The translations under genes were made by a program, and so were the position numbers. Shown here piece after piece: positions 24,444 through 33,984 of a stretch of DNA of 64,000 nucleotides. A model generated the notes under the pieces. That model made no database searches, was not told the DNA's origin, and worked only from the letters and a program-made list of their open reading frames with translations. The stretch's first letter is position 1. Each line of letters starts with the position of its first letter. This DNA comes from a virus, in the IMG/VR virus record IMGVR_UViG_3300023110_001595, positions 1-64,000 of that record. One strand, written 5' to 3'.

Positions 24444-25472
24444 TTATATTCCACATTTTTCCGAACACAATGGTAATAATCTTCTCTTAAAGTTTCTTGG
24501 TAAGTCTTTTTGAAAAAAGGTATTACTTAATACTTCTAGCATACTATGATGATTTAAATTATTAAAGTTTTCACCATAAAGTTCTATTTTTTCATCTAAC
24601 CAGCCAAATCTTCTGCGATCATCTGGTCTTCCTGTGTGCATACTAAAATAACAACAAGGCCAGACTTCTCCCATTTGGTTAATTTGTATACGTGATAAGC
24701 GTGTCCAAGGACAAGGACTTTTTCTTTTCATTTGTTCTGCTGTTACAACTTCAATTAATGGTATAGAATCATCAAACCATTCAACACTTTTTCGTAGTCT
24801 ATCAACTTTCAAAGATTTAGGAGCAGTAATTTCTCCTGCTGGCATACCTTTATACTCCATTACAGGTATGTAAGTGTCAAAACTTCTGTTCAATACAAAT
24901 TCAATGAAGCCCATTTTTTTTGCTCTAGCACTTGCCTCTTCAATTTGATGTATATTATGATCAAAAACAATCATTCTCCAACGTGCGAGTCCACCAGCGT
25001 CTATATATGCCTTTGCATTTTTCATAACAGCGTCAAAATTTACACCACGTCTGTATATGTGATTAGTATCTTCTAATCCATCAACACTAAATGTTACTAC
25101 AGAAGCAGGAATCTTTTGTGTGACAATTGCTAAATTACGCCAAAAATTTTCAAACCTTGCGCCGCCGTTGGTATGAATGTTTAATCTAACTTTTTCTCCT
25201 GCCACAGAATACAAATATTCTAACATTTGTATAAATTTTGGATGACTAGATATGTCGCCAAAGTTTCCATTAAAGCTAATCTTTGCAGTATTTGTTTCCG
25301 CTGCAAAATCACAAATTTTTTGCCAAACTTTTTCATCTATGTGTTGTAACTTAACAAAAGGACTTACAGGGCCTCCTTGTACGTTTCTAATACAGGCGCC
25401 GCAAAAACTATTACAATAACTTGTTACATCTACTTGAATTTCGAAAACATTGTAAGGGTCTATCGCTTGCAT
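24444..25472 (-). CDS. Radical SAM/SPASM enzyme with GDP-type variant motif
   Basis: A 342-residue radical SAM protein. The cluster motif is CNSFCGAC (Cys20, Cys24, Cys27). The usual GGEP is replaced by NGNFGD, as in the paralogues at 34027 and 35094 (CGxLGDP). Other shared segments are SVDGLEDTNHIYRRG and DHNIHQIEEA. The C-terminal half has SPASM-like cysteines (SPCPWTRL, WPCCY, LCSEKCG) for auxiliary clusters. SPASM enzymes modify peptides or sugars. The start is immediately after the preceding stop (25473), so it is tightly coupled. Confidence 0.8.
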   Translation of the reverse strand: MQAIDPYNVFEIQVDVTSYCNSFCGACIRNVQGGPVSPFVKLQHIDEKVWQKICDFAAETNTAKISFNGNFGDISSHPKFIQMLEYLYSVAGEKVRLNIHTNGGARFENFWRNLAIVTQKIPASVVTFSVDGLEDTNHIYRRGVNFDAVMKNAKAYIDAGGLARWRMIVFDHNIHQIEEASARAKKMGFIEFVLNRSFDTYIPVMEYKGMPAGEITAPKSLKVDRLRKSVEWFDDSIPLIEVVTAEQMKRKSPCPWTRLSRIQINQMGEVWPCCYFSMHTGRPDDRRRFGWLDEKIELYGENFNNLNHHSMLEVLSNTFFQKDLPRNFKRRLLPLCSEKCGI

Positions 25473-26609
25473 TTATTCCAAATGACCTTCCATTACCTTA
25501 TTGTAGTTTTCTTCATACTTACTTTTTGGTGCGCACAAACCACAACCACAAGTGTGTTTGGGACATATAATTGTAGGCAAAGTGTTGTTGTTCATTTTTT
25601 CTTTTAGATCTGCTAAAATTTTATCGCCATCACTAATTTTACCAATAGGACCTCTAGTTTGATCAAAGCGGGCCTGGCAAGTTTGGTGGTGATAAACACT
25701 ATCTGTTTGTTGTTCAAGATGTAAAAAGAAATAATTTACACTACAATGCCATCCTTTGAATTCTCTTAGATCAACAAAGGTGCTTTTACGACTTTCGCCG
25801 TTCAAACTCAAGCACATTTCTCTACTTCCGCAACAAGGACGTCCGATTGTCATACCTAGTTTTTTCTTTTCACTGGTTTTTTCTCCAGCAGCACTTAGAA
25901 CAGCAGCTTCTTCTTTTGTTTCATTTAATTCTGCATTTTTATATGTCCAATAATTTTTCATATAATCTAATTGTTCATCAGTGTACATATGCGCAAAGTT
26001 ACTTTTACTGTCTGGCTCTTCACCAATAATTCTTGGAACGTATTTTACACCTAAATCGTGTAGATAATAACACAAATCTTTACATTCGTCAAAATACGCA
26101 GCGTGAAACATTACATTACAACTAATACTAAAATCTGCATCATGAAATTGTTTTATTCTATCACGTACTTGTTGTTTAAGTTTGTTATCACTTTCTGCGT
26201 GATAGCTAACTGTAATGTGTCCTAAATTTTCCATTACTGCATCAGCCATTTTTGCGCTCATTGCACCATTACTTGTAAGTGCAAAACCACAAGCCCATTT
26301 ATCTTGATACTTAGCTTCGTATTCTTCTTTTAAATATTTTACAAAAGGAATAAAATTTGGATTTACAGTGGGTTCGCCGCCTGTAAAACTTATACTTGTG
26401 TGTTTATAAGTACGTTTTTCCATATAAGTGTCAATATATTCAAATAAGAAATCTACAGCACTTTTAAGTTCATCTAAACTAGCGTGAGGACTAAAGTTAT
26501 CGTGCCTATGTGCAGGACAATAACTACAATCGTAATTGCAACGTCTGCCTAAATCCCAAGTAACTTGGAAAACTTTGCCTGTTAATAAATCAACTGTATC
26601 AAAACTCAT
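25473..26609 (-). CDS. Radical SAM enzyme (CNYDCSYC type)
   Basis: A 378-residue radical SAM protein related to the gene at 19573: VTWDLGRRCNYDCSYC (Cys24, Cys28, Cys31), then SFTGGEPTVNPNF. The C-terminal region holds cysteine pairs (GRPCCGSR, WHCSVNYFF, TCQARF) and a dense end TIICPKHTCGCGLC that probably binds extra Fe-S clusters. It overlaps its upstream neighbour by one base (TAATG), and the next gene starts right after its stop. Function is unknown beyond radical chemistry on some island intermediate. Confidence 0.8.
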   Translation of the reverse strand: MSFDTVDLLTGKVFQVTWDLGRRCNYDCSYCPAHRHDNFSPHASLDELKSAVDFLFEYIDTYMEKRTYKHTSISFTGGEPTVNPNFIPFVKYLKEEYEAKYQDKWACGFALTSNGAMSAKMADAVMENLGHITVSYHAESDNKLKQQVRDRIKQFHDADFSISCNVMFHAAYFDECKDLCYYLHDLGVKYVPRIIGEEPDSKSNFAHMYTDEQLDYMKNYWTYKNAELNETKEEAAVLSAAGEKTSEKKKLGMTIGRPCCGSREMCLSLNGESRKSTFVDLREFKGWHCSVNYFFLHLEQQTDSVYHHQTCQARFDQTRGPIGKISDGDKILADLKEKMNNNTLPTIICPKHTCGCGLCAPKSKYEENYNKVMEGHLE

Positions 26610-27922
26610 TAAATATAATCCTTAAATATAGGTTCCACATCAAGTAAACTTTCAGCTCTAATTTTATCTAAAGTATCGGTATACTGTTTAAAATAATCCC
26701 AATGCTCATTATGATAGCTTTCGCTTGACATATAACTTATTACGCTGTTGCGTATATCTTTTGCTTTATTTTTAGTGTTTTCAGGAAAATCTGAAGTTTC
26801 GATCCAATCAATAAATCCGTCAAAATTTTCTGTAACTTTGTTTTTCAGTTCATCTGGTAGCACACGGATATTTAAGTGTTTAGGATGATGTGCCATATGG
26901 AAAGTGATAATAGGTTTACTTTTAAAACAGTTCAGTTTTTTGAAATTACTTTCTGTAAGTTTCCATTTCATAAAATCTACCATATGGTTTACATTGTATG
27001 CTGTTACTGTAAATGCTAACCAAGCAATAATATTCGGAGATGATGCATCTAAACTATATAAATTTTTTAATAACTTGCTCCATTTGGCCGGATTTCGTTG
27101 ATATTCCAATACTTTACCCATTCCATCTATACTAGCACCTACTCTAACTTGTTTAAATTGCTTCCACATATCAATTACTCTTGGAGGCAATGTGCTCATA
27201 TTTGTATTATATTCCACAATAATATTTTTAGCGTTATCTGTTTCAATACAATGTTCTAGAAAATCATAATGTCTATCAATCAACATAGGCTCTCCGCCGG
27301 CAAAGTATACGTGCTCAATGTTTTCAACATTTTTATATAATTGTTGCCAAAAACTTTCGTTGTGAACCCAATTATACGCATCGGATACTAGTTTATTGCC
27401 TTTACGGTATATTTGCACCTCGCCACTGGTTTCTTTATATGTTGTTTTACCAGTTAGCTTTTCCCAATCTTCATACCAAGTGTCACTATCGGTAGGACCA
27501 CACATACGACATTTTAAATTACAGAAGTTTCCAAAACGCAAATCGTAATATTGAACAGGATTTTCATCAGTATCGATAGTGCCATCTTCATTAGTTATAC
27601 TTTTTGCTATATCAAACGTAAAATTAGGCCAGTTTTTTTCTTCGTATTTGCGTCTACTGTTTAATCCGTTAAGTTCTTCGTTTTTACAACGTCCGCATTC
27701 ATCGCTCCATACACCATTCAACATATTAAGTCTAACATTTTTCATAAGTTCGGCATTACGTGCTTCATTTAGATCATCTATGCCAACATTATAAGCAGTA
27801 CCATCTTCTTTTCGTATTACGCCTTGATTTTTTGTTATGTTGGCCTGACAACATATTCTAATATCTCCATTGCTTCTTGCTGCTTGGAATATCCAAGGTA
27901 TAGGACAAAATGTTTCTGTCAT
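26609..27922 (-). CDS. N-terminal-Twitch radical SAM enzyme (copy 1)
   Basis: This 437-residue protein belongs to the 'twitch domain-containing radical SAM' architecture. A cysteine-bearing N-terminal domain (FCPIPW with Cys6; IRICCQA with Cys24/25; ECGRC with Cys76/79) precedes the radical SAM motif CNLKCRMC (Cys134, Cys138, Cys141). YFAGGEPMLIDRHY supplies the SAM-binding GGEP. The long C-terminal half contains HMAHHPKHLNIRVLP, shared with the copy at 32584 (HFVYHPPHLNVKVLP). It starts with an ATG overlapping the previous stop (TAATG). Confidence 0.8.
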   Translation of the reverse strand: MTETFCPIPWIFQAARSNGDIRICCQANITKNQGVIRKEDGTAYNVGIDDLNEARNAELMKNVRLNMLNGVWSDECGRCKNEELNGLNSRRKYEEKNWPNFTFDIAKSITNEDGTIDTDENPVQYYDLRFGNFCNLKCRMCGPTDSDTWYEDWEKLTGKTTYKETSGEVQIYRKGNKLVSDAYNWVHNESFWQQLYKNVENIEHVYFAGGEPMLIDRHYDFLEHCIETDNAKNIIVEYNTNMSTLPPRVIDMWKQFKQVRVGASIDGMGKVLEYQRNPAKWSKLLKNLYSLDASSPNIIAWLAFTVTAYNVNHMVDFMKWKLTESNFKKLNCFKSKPIITFHMAHHPKHLNIRVLPDELKNKVTENFDGFIDWIETSDFPENTKNKAKDIRNSVISYMSSESYHNEHWDYFKQYTDTLDKIRAESLLDVEPIFKDYI

Positions 27923-29067
27923 TAAAATAACTCCGGGGTAATCAATGGTTCAAGTTTTTCCCATAATTCTTGATTTTTATCCATCCAATGTTCGTTTCTA
28001 ATCTTATTAAGCTGACTATCGTTGCGCACAAATAGCCCAAAATCTCCTGGTGTTTGCATTTCATTAATTAACAGTTTAAATATTTTTCTATATTGAACAG
28101 GATATTTACTTTGCTTTTCTTCTATGTAATTTAAAATCCAAGATTTTAACGATTCTGGTAAATGGCGTGACCGCATCCATTCCGGACCGTCAACAACTAC
28201 GCATTCATGCCATAGTTTTTCTTCTATACAAAAATCAATAATTTCGTGTATTTTGTTTATATTGTAAATACTTATTGCACTATGAACATTTATATTGTCA
28301 AAATGTTTTTTGTACCATTGAATGTTATTATATACATTTTCCCAATCACTATCCTTACGTAAAAAATCATTCAATCTACCATAACTATCAATACTTAAAT
28401 CAATGTTTACTTTTTTACAGTTTTTAAGTAATTGTAATAGTTTTTCATTAGGAACAATTGATGCATTTGTAACTAATAAAATAGTGATATTTTCAATAGT
28501 GCATTTATTAAGAACTTTTATCAACTTTTCTTGCTCCATCATGGGCTCACCGCCTAATACTTTGATGAAACGTAAATCACTCAGATCATATTCGTCAACG
28601 ATAGTGTTATCTGTAATAACACCACGTGGTATTTCAATTCCTAATTTCTTTGCATCACTATACCAATGTGTACTTAATTGCGGAATACACATTCTACATT
28701 TGTTATTACAAACATTAGATAGTGCTAAATCAATGTTTGTCAATTTTTTAATTTTTCCTCTACCTTCTTCTACCGAAGGTAAACCAAAATCACTTGTCCA
28801 AGGAGAAATTAAATCTAATCTCATACTCCTTGCACTGTGTTTTTCATCTTCGTAACATTTCTTACAACCGTGAACATACTCGTCATTGAGCATTTTTTGT
28901 CGCAACCAATTCATATACTCGTGATTAAATGGATCAGGATGTGCTACATTAAGATCTTTAGGAACTTCATCTTGTTCAAACACACAGCAAGGAAATATTT
29001 GTCCATCAGGACGCATTGCCATATGATGAAATGGCATAACACAAGCATATTTTGGTGGTTTATCCAT
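27922..29067 (-). CDS. N-terminal-Twitch radical SAM enzyme (copy 2)
   Basis: A 381-residue radical SAM protein read from the ATG at 29067 (a TTG further upstream is less likely, and the ATG overlaps the SDR stop by 8 bases). The N-terminal Twitch-type cysteines are YACVMPFHH (Cys9), FPCCVF (Cys27/28) and GCKKC (Cys68/71). The cluster motif is CNNKCRMC (Cys120, Cys124, Cys127) and LGGEPMMEQEKL is the SAM motif. It is shorter at the C-terminus than the copies at 26609 and 32584. It lies in the longest run of overlapping genes in the island. Confidence 0.8.
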   Translation of the reverse strand: MDKPPKYACVMPFHHMAMRPDGQIFPCCVFEQDEVPKDLNVAHPDPFNHEYMNWLRQKMLNDEYVHGCKKCYEDEKHSARSMRLDLISPWTSDFGLPSVEEGRGKIKKLTNIDLALSNVCNNKCRMCIPQLSTHWYSDAKKLGIEIPRGVITDNTIVDEYDLSDLRFIKVLGGEPMMEQEKLIKVLNKCTIENITILLVTNASIVPNEKLLQLLKNCKKVNIDLSIDSYGRLNDFLRKDSDWENVYNNIQWYKKHFDNINVHSAISIYNINKIHEIIDFCIEEKLWHECVVVDGPEWMRSRHLPESLKSWILNYIEEKQSKYPVQYRKIFKLLINEMQTPGDFGLFVRNDSQLNKIRNEHWMDKNQELWEKLEPLITPELF

Positions 29068-29614
29068 TCCAATATTCCGGTTGCATTGGATCAATACTTA
29101 ATTCATTAATGTTTAAATGTTTAGGAGTATCAACAATCCATTTGATGTATTCAGCAGCCGCATCAATATCCATACATTTTCTATCAGGATGCTTTTGTTG
29201 ATTATTACTTAGTGTGCCAAAACTGATATAACTGATTTTTGGTCCACTTGCCCAAACACCTGTTAGCCCTAATGTGTTTGAATAATCTCGCAATGCCTTC
29301 TTTTCTGCATTGTACAGCCAAGCACCGCCTTTTTTTACTCTATCTGTTGTACTACCTATATTGATAATATGACAGTTATGCTTTACTAACACACATTTTT
29401 TGTAAACAATGTCTAACAAACTGGTTTGATTAAACCTAAACAAAGCACTACAATTAACAAAAACGTCATGTTCTAGTACTGCTTCTGCACATCGTTCCAT
29501 ATCTAACTTTTTACCGAAATCGTATCCAGTTTCTCTACTGATGAATTCTGCATCAGGATAAATTTTTGCCAATGCAGCAGCTACTCCAAAGTCTTTATTA
29601 CCTGTTATAATCAT
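29060..29614 (-). CDS. Short-chain dehydrogenase/reductase (SDR) family protein
   Basis: A 184-residue Rossmann-fold oxidoreductase. The N-terminus MIITGNKDFGVAAALA is a variant TGxxxGxG nucleotide loop, INIGSTTDR carries the catalytic-type Ser88, and YNAEKKAL supplies the YxxxK pair (Tyr101, Lys105). It is short for an SDR (usually about 250) and lacks part of the C-terminal substrate loop. It would reduce or oxidise a sugar or small molecule with NAD(P). It overlaps the QueC-like gene upstream and the radical SAM gene downstream. Confidence 0.7.
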   Translation of the reverse strand: MIITGNKDFGVAAALAKIYPDAEFISRETGYDFGKKLDMERCAEAVLEHDVFVNCSALFRFNQTSLLDIVYKKCVLVKHNCHIINIGSTTDRVKKGGAWLYNAEKKALRDYSNTLGLTGVWASGPKISYISFGTLSNNQQKHPDRKCMDIDAAAEYIKWIVDTPKHLNINELSIDPMQPEYWNG

Positions 29615-30428
29615 TTATTTCCCTTATTACACTACCTACACGTTTATTTGCCCATTCACGTTCTTCGCACCACCAGCATTGTTTGCATTCCGGTATGTAC
29701 ATACCTACTTTGTAATCTTTAAAATGCCCACAAGCGTCTTTTACAATGTCGTGATGATTTATATCACCTTCGCAACTGCGTGTAATCTTATATAAATCTA
29801 ATATATTGTGTATATAATACTGTGCTACAATCCAATCTTTTTTTACAAATCTAAAAGGATGCACAAATGTTGCATTTACCTTGCCGCTGTAAAACCATAA
29901 ATCAGTTAATTGTCCATCTTCTGCATCTTTGTCTCTGTTGGTCATACGATCTTCACGCAAATCATCAGGATTTTTACTAGTTGCATTGTACACTGCATCC
30001 AAGTTGTATTCCCAAGCAGCAAATTTATTAAAACTACCAACAATAATTTGGTCTCCGCTGCGTCCGTCTATTACAGGACCAATGACTCCGTGTTCTAATT
30101 CTGGAGGAATGTAGGTTGTATATCTGTTTTCAATAATATAAGGAAACAAGTCATTTAGTTTATCAAAAACTTGCATAGAAATATAACCTTGCCAAGGTCT
30201 TGTTTCCCAACAACGTTGATATGTGATAATATCGACTTTAGTATTCAAATTATATCTTTGTATCATACTGCAAAGCAAGTATGTAAGTAATGCACTATCT
30301 GCTCCACCGCTGAGATTTACACCGATACGTTGCCATTTTCCGTCTATAGGAATACTCAAATGCGACACAGTGTGTAACAAAACATTATCAGCAATATTTT
30401 TATACAAGCTATTGTTTACTTCATACAT
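29598..30428 (-). CDS. QueC-like PP-loop ATPase (copy 3)
   Basis: A 276-residue PP-loop protein, longer than QueC. The P-loop is LSGGADSAL (near residue 40). The C-terminal motif TRSCEGDINHHD is followed at some distance by ECKQCWWCEEREWANKR, so the cysteine set is expanded compared with copies 1 and 2. An extra cysteine (DACGHF) lies between. The middle holds inserted loops (GPVIDGRSGDQIIVGSFNKF; ATSKNPDDLREDR) that likely shape a different substrate pocket. The ATG overlaps the radical SAM stop by 8 bases, pairing it with the gene at 30421. Confidence 0.75.
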   Translation of the reverse strand: MYEVNNSLYKNIADNVLLHTVSHLSIPIDGKWQRIGVNLSGGADSALLTYLLCSMIQRYNLNTKVDIITYQRCWETRPWQGYISMQVFDKLNDLFPYIIENRYTTYIPPELEHGVIGPVIDGRSGDQIIVGSFNKFAAWEYNLDAVYNATSKNPDDLREDRMTNRDKDAEDGQLTDLWFYSGKVNATFVHPFRFVKKDWIVAQYYIHNILDLYKITRSCEGDINHHDIVKDACGHFKDYKVGMYIPECKQCWWCEEREWANKRVGSVIREINDYNR

Positions 30429-31749
30429 TATAAACTAATTCTCCGTCTACGAACTTAAAACGTTGTATATGATCATTGAAGTTTTGATTCCACAATAAAT
30501 CTGATTTAGGAATATATTTTAACAGGGCTTGATAATCTTTATTTGTGGCTTGGTGTTTCATAACATATTCACGCACTTGCTCAATGGCTTGCAATGCACT
30601 GGTAATATCCGTCCACCATCCGTATTTTATTTCTTCATCCCAAACATAATTATACATTTCTTTGGTTGTAAGTATGTTTCTTCTACGTTCTTTATCTAAT
30701 TTAATTACTGCATTCCTTGCATTCTCAATTTCATTAAGTGTCGGTCCTCTGTATTTTAACATCATTACACTAGGATTTAAATACGCAGGTGTATAAACAA
30801 TGCTGCAATTTATATAATCTAATTCAAGCGACAAAAACCCACGCATAACATCTTCAAATTCCATCAACTGATATACACTTGTAGTACATACCAAGTTTAT
30901 ATGACTGTGCTTATTATCAACTGCTTTGAATTTTTCTATGTTTTCTTTTAACTTGTTCCAATCTCCTTGTCTAAAGTATGGATACAGTCGAGGTCCTGCA
31001 TCTACACTTATCATTATATTACAATATCCAAATTTTTTCAAGAGAAAACTTAGGGCTTCTGGATCAAAATCTGCATTAAAATTGCTGTGGAATATAATTT
31101 TTATGTTTTCAGCATTTGGGTGTTCACTAAGTTTTTCTAGTGTGGGCAAAAATTGCTTTTGATACAGCACTTCGCCGCCTGCAAAATCAATTCGTTCCAA
31201 GTTAGGAAAGTTTTTGTTTAAATCTTCGGCTATTTCTAATGCACGTTTGGTGCTGATTTGCATTGTAAAATCATCATCAACAGATGATCTGTGCATACGT
31301 CCGGTAAGTTGATGTAATTGGTGTTTGTAATCATCATCATCAGGTTCATATCCTTTGAGTTTCTTCATCCAACCACTACTAAACACTTGACTGCAATGCA
31401 AACAAGCCATGTTACAACTGTGACTAAAACGTATTTCTACTGTTTTGAGGCCTGCAAAATCTACTTCACCTGTTTCTGGATTGTAATATTTGAGATCTGC
31501 TTCCTGTTCTTGGCGCATACTTTTGCCAGCTCGATCTCTTTCAACGTGTTCGCACATATCACAGCCTACGCTCCACTCACCACGCATCATTTCCAGTCTA
31601 TGTTTGCGGAATAGTTCGTTGTTATAGAACTCGCTGGGCAACCAAGCATCATCTAAAATTTGCATTTTTTCGTGCTGCTGCGGACAACTTGTTACAAAGC
31701 CGTTTTTAAAGTTTAATCCACCTATTGTATAGTAACAAGGTAAGCTCAT
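30421..31749 (-). CDS. N-terminal-Twitch radical SAM enzyme (copy 3), GGEV variant
   Basis: A 442-residue radical SAM protein read from the ATG at 31749, which overlaps the QueC-like stop (ATGA) and has GGAG upstream. The cluster motif is CNMACLHC (Cys112, Cys116, Cys119). N-terminal cysteines are LPCYY, TSCPQQ and GCDMC. The SAM motif reads FAGGEVLYQKQF, with Val instead of Pro in GGEP. ISVDAGPRLYPYFR follows in the barrel. It sits between two QueC-like genes (29598 and 31746), which makes functional coupling with them likely. Confidence 0.8.
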   Translation of the reverse strand: MSLPCYYTIGGLNFKNGFVTSCPQQHEKMQILDDAWLPSEFYNNELFRKHRLEMMRGEWSVGCDMCEHVERDRAGKSMRQEQEADLKYYNPETGEVDFAGLKTVEIRFSHSCNMACLHCSQVFSSGWMKKLKGYEPDDDDYKHQLHQLTGRMHRSSVDDDFTMQISTKRALEIAEDLNKNFPNLERIDFAGGEVLYQKQFLPTLEKLSEHPNAENIKIIFHSNFNADFDPEALSFLLKKFGYCNIMISVDAGPRLYPYFRQGDWNKLKENIEKFKAVDNKHSHINLVCTTSVYQLMEFEDVMRGFLSLELDYINCSIVYTPAYLNPSVMMLKYRGPTLNEIENARNAVIKLDKERRRNILTTKEMYNYVWDEEIKYGWWTDITSALQAIEQVREYVMKHQATNKDYQALLKYIPKSDLLWNQNFNDHIQRFKFVDGELVYNV

Positions 31750-32594
31750 ATATTCTCCAATAAGAAGCCATTGCAATTATCCAAGCCCCATTGCTTTTCT
31801 TGACAGAAAAAACAGTGTCCGCACTCTGGTGGATATTGTCTATTGCGTCTATATTCTTCGCCAAACTCTCTTACATCGCCTTCGCAACTTCTAGTAAGTT
31901 TTAACAAATCCCATTGATTGTAATTATGATACTGTGCCATTGTAAAGTTTTTTCGTAGTAAACCAAATGGATTAATAGCAGGTCCGCTAATAACCCAATC
32001 CCAGTTGTCTTTCATGTATTCTTCGTTACGGAACGTGGGTTCATCTTCAGTAGCAAACGGCGGATTCATAGTGATACCAGTGTATATTAGATCAATATTG
32101 TATCTGTGCATTACGTATTCTTGGAAATCTAATGTACATAACACATCACAGTTTGCTTCCCTTGGTAGTTTTGTAAACAAGTGTTCTTTGCCTAAACGTG
32201 TAAGCGGTACATCTTCAAACTCTGGAGGTAAAAAGCCCCACACTTGTTCTTGTATAATATTTGGAAAACGTGCCTTTAAATAATTATACACATCTTCTGC
32301 CATTGGTGAAAGCCAAGGCTTTTCTTTCCAAAAACGTACAAGTGTCATACAGTAAATTTTGTTATTGTAATTGTTTTTTTCTATGTAATCACAAAGCATA
32401 TAAGTTAGGATACTACTATCTGCACCACCACTTAAACTAACCAGTAAGTTTTTTGCATTGGGATCAAAATGCACAGGTAATCCATTTATTCTATGTAACT
32501 CAGGATATGGTCTAAACAGTAATTCATAAGTGTCTATAAATTTTTTGTTTTTATATCCTTGTTCTAAATAGTCAAGATAGTGTTTATCGTCCAT
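31746..32594 (-). CDS. QueC-like PP-loop ATPase (copy 4)
   Basis: A 282-residue PP-loop protein. I take the ATG at 32594, which overlaps the radical SAM stop. The open frame upstream of it is the shadow of that gene's end. The P-loop is SLSGGADSSIL (near residues 50-60). The C-terminus is TRSCEGDVREFG...ECGHCFFCQEKQWG, again with the Cys-x2-Cys-x2-Cys end. It resembles copy 3 in length and in KxxWxxPMAEDVYNYL-type loops. Its neighbours on both sides are N-Twitch radical SAM genes (30421, 32584). Confidence 0.75.
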   Translation of the reverse strand: MDDKHYLDYLEQGYKNKKFIDTYELLFRPYPELHRINGLPVHFDPNAKNLLVSLSGGADSSILTYMLCDYIEKNNYNNKIYCMTLVRFWKEKPWLSPMAEDVYNYLKARFPNIIQEQVWGFLPPEFEDVPLTRLGKEHLFTKLPREANCDVLCTLDFQEYVMHRYNIDLIYTGITMNPPFATEDEPTFRNEEYMKDNWDWVISGPAINPFGLLRKNFTMAQYHNYNQWDLLKLTRSCEGDVREFGEEYRRNRQYPPECGHCFFCQEKQWGLDNCNGFLLENI

Positions 32595-33984
32595 CAAATA
32601 TGTCCTGCATTTTAGGAAATACTTCTGCAAAGCTGTTACCACGTTGTGCATCACATCTTTGTAAAAACTCTTGCATTTCTGGCAAACGTCTACTCCAGTC
32701 TTCACTTTCCATAAAACTTAGCATTCCTTCTAATCTTTTTAATCCATAAGGAGCAACTTTCCATTGATCATAAGTTACTTTACCCTTATGCCAACTAGGT
32801 ACACCTAGTTCCCAATTTTCTTCCCACCAAGGATAAAATTCCTCATACTTTTTACGCACTTCTGCTTTAAACCATTCGGGCAATACTTTTACATTAAGGT
32901 GTGGAGGATGGTATACAAAGTGATAATTAATACCACCTGCACCAAATGGCCACATATTAATTTTTTTAAACTTTTGCGTTAATTTCCATTTTATAAAATC
33001 TGGCAAGTAATAAATGTTTAAGGCTTGTACTGCACAAGCAATTGTAATTTCTACATTGTTACTAGTTTCATTATCTAATATATGAAATACTTCTTCTGTA
33101 CGTTGCCACTTACTTGGATAACGTATATAATCATTCATTTCGTGTATGCTATCTACACTATAATGGAATCGTACTAATTTAAATTCTTTCCATAGATCAA
33201 ATAAATCCTCTCTCCATTCAACTCCATTTGAGTTATAACGTAGTTCAAGATCTTTTGCAATACCTTGTCGTATTGCTTCTTCAAGTATTTCATAATGCTC
33301 CTCAATAATAAGACTTTCGCCACCTGCAAAATAAATTTGCTGCATATTTGGCATTTGTTCATAAAACTGTTTCCAAAATACAGGATTTTGCTTATGCCAA
33401 TTATAACTACTACCGTTTGTGCTACCTTTGTCTTGCCATTGCATTGTTTCTTTTAACGATTCATTTTGAACTGCTGGAAAAATCTTTTTGTAGTCTTTGA
33501 TCCAACCCGAACTATCATGGGGTGAACACATTACACAAGCAAGTTGACATTTTGTACCAAAACGCAAATCAATATATGCAAGCTGTGGAGGTACTTCCCC
33601 GTCCTCTGTTGTATTAGCAATTAAGTCATCTACATTTACACGCTGACTCCAATATGCAGTTTCCCACATACGTTTACTATTGTGCCCAGCAGCTTCTTCT
33701 TTGTAACATTTTAAACAACTAGGAGGCATTTCTCCATTCATCATTTGTTTACGTACATTTTTCATATACTTGCTGTTCCAAGCAGTTTGAAAATCTGTAA
33801 CATTCAAATTATTTGGTTTACCATCATCTGTTTTTAATATGCCAACTTGTCCGCCGTGTTCTTTGTCGTTGGTTGGTCCAACACTTGATGCATTTGCTGT
33901 ACAGCAAACTCTCATACTACCGTCGGGTCTTGTGCTTAGATGCACCCAAGGAAGGATGCAAAAGGTATCGCTTACTTTACTCAT
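32584..33984 (-). CDS. N-terminal-Twitch radical SAM enzyme (copy 4), GGES variant
   Basis: A 466-residue radical SAM protein. N-terminal Twitch cysteines are DTFCILPW (Cys9), MRVCCTA (Cys27/28) and SCLKC (Cys90/93). The cluster motif is CQLACVMC (Cys146, Cys150, Cys153). The SAM motif reads YFAGGESLIIEEHY, with Ser instead of Pro. The C-terminal half matches the copy at 26609 (HPPHLNVKVLP). It is the first gene of the overlapping run 33984 to 22323, with a 42-base gap upstream that holds only a weak TATAAT-like box. Confidence 0.8.
   Translation of the reverse strand: MSKVSDTFCILPWVHLSTRPDGSMRVCCTANASSVGPTNDKEHGGQVGILKTDDGKPNNLNVTDFQTAWNSKYMKNVRKQMMNGEMPPSCLKCYKEEAAGHNSKRMWETAYWSQRVNVDDLIANTTEDGEVPPQLAYIDLRFGTKCQLACVMCSPHDSSGWIKDYKKIFPAVQNESLKETMQWQDKGSTNGSSYNWHKQNPVFWKQFYEQMPNMQQIYFAGGESLIIEEHYEILEEAIRQGIAKDLELRYNSNGVEWREDLFDLWKEFKLVRFHYSVDSIHEMNDYIRYPSKWQRTEEVFHILDNETSNNVEITIACAVQALNIYYLPDFIKWKLTQKFKKINMWPFGAGGINYHFVYHPPHLNVKVLPEWFKAEVRKKYEEFYPWWEENWELGVPSWHKGKVTYDQWKVAPYGLKRLEGMLSFMESEDWSRRLPEMQEFLQRCDAQRGNSFAEVFPKMQDIFDGR

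Noticed and set aside
20725-32594. Calling the QueC-like genes a complete preQ0 DNA-modification pathway
   Set aside because: FolE, QueD and a tRNA/DNA transglycosylase are not seen here, and four diverged copies are not needed for one step.
32595-32705. Longer N-terminus of QueC-like copy 4
   Set aside because: The extension lies wholly within the end of the radical SAM gene, and an ATG overlapping its stop is at 32594.
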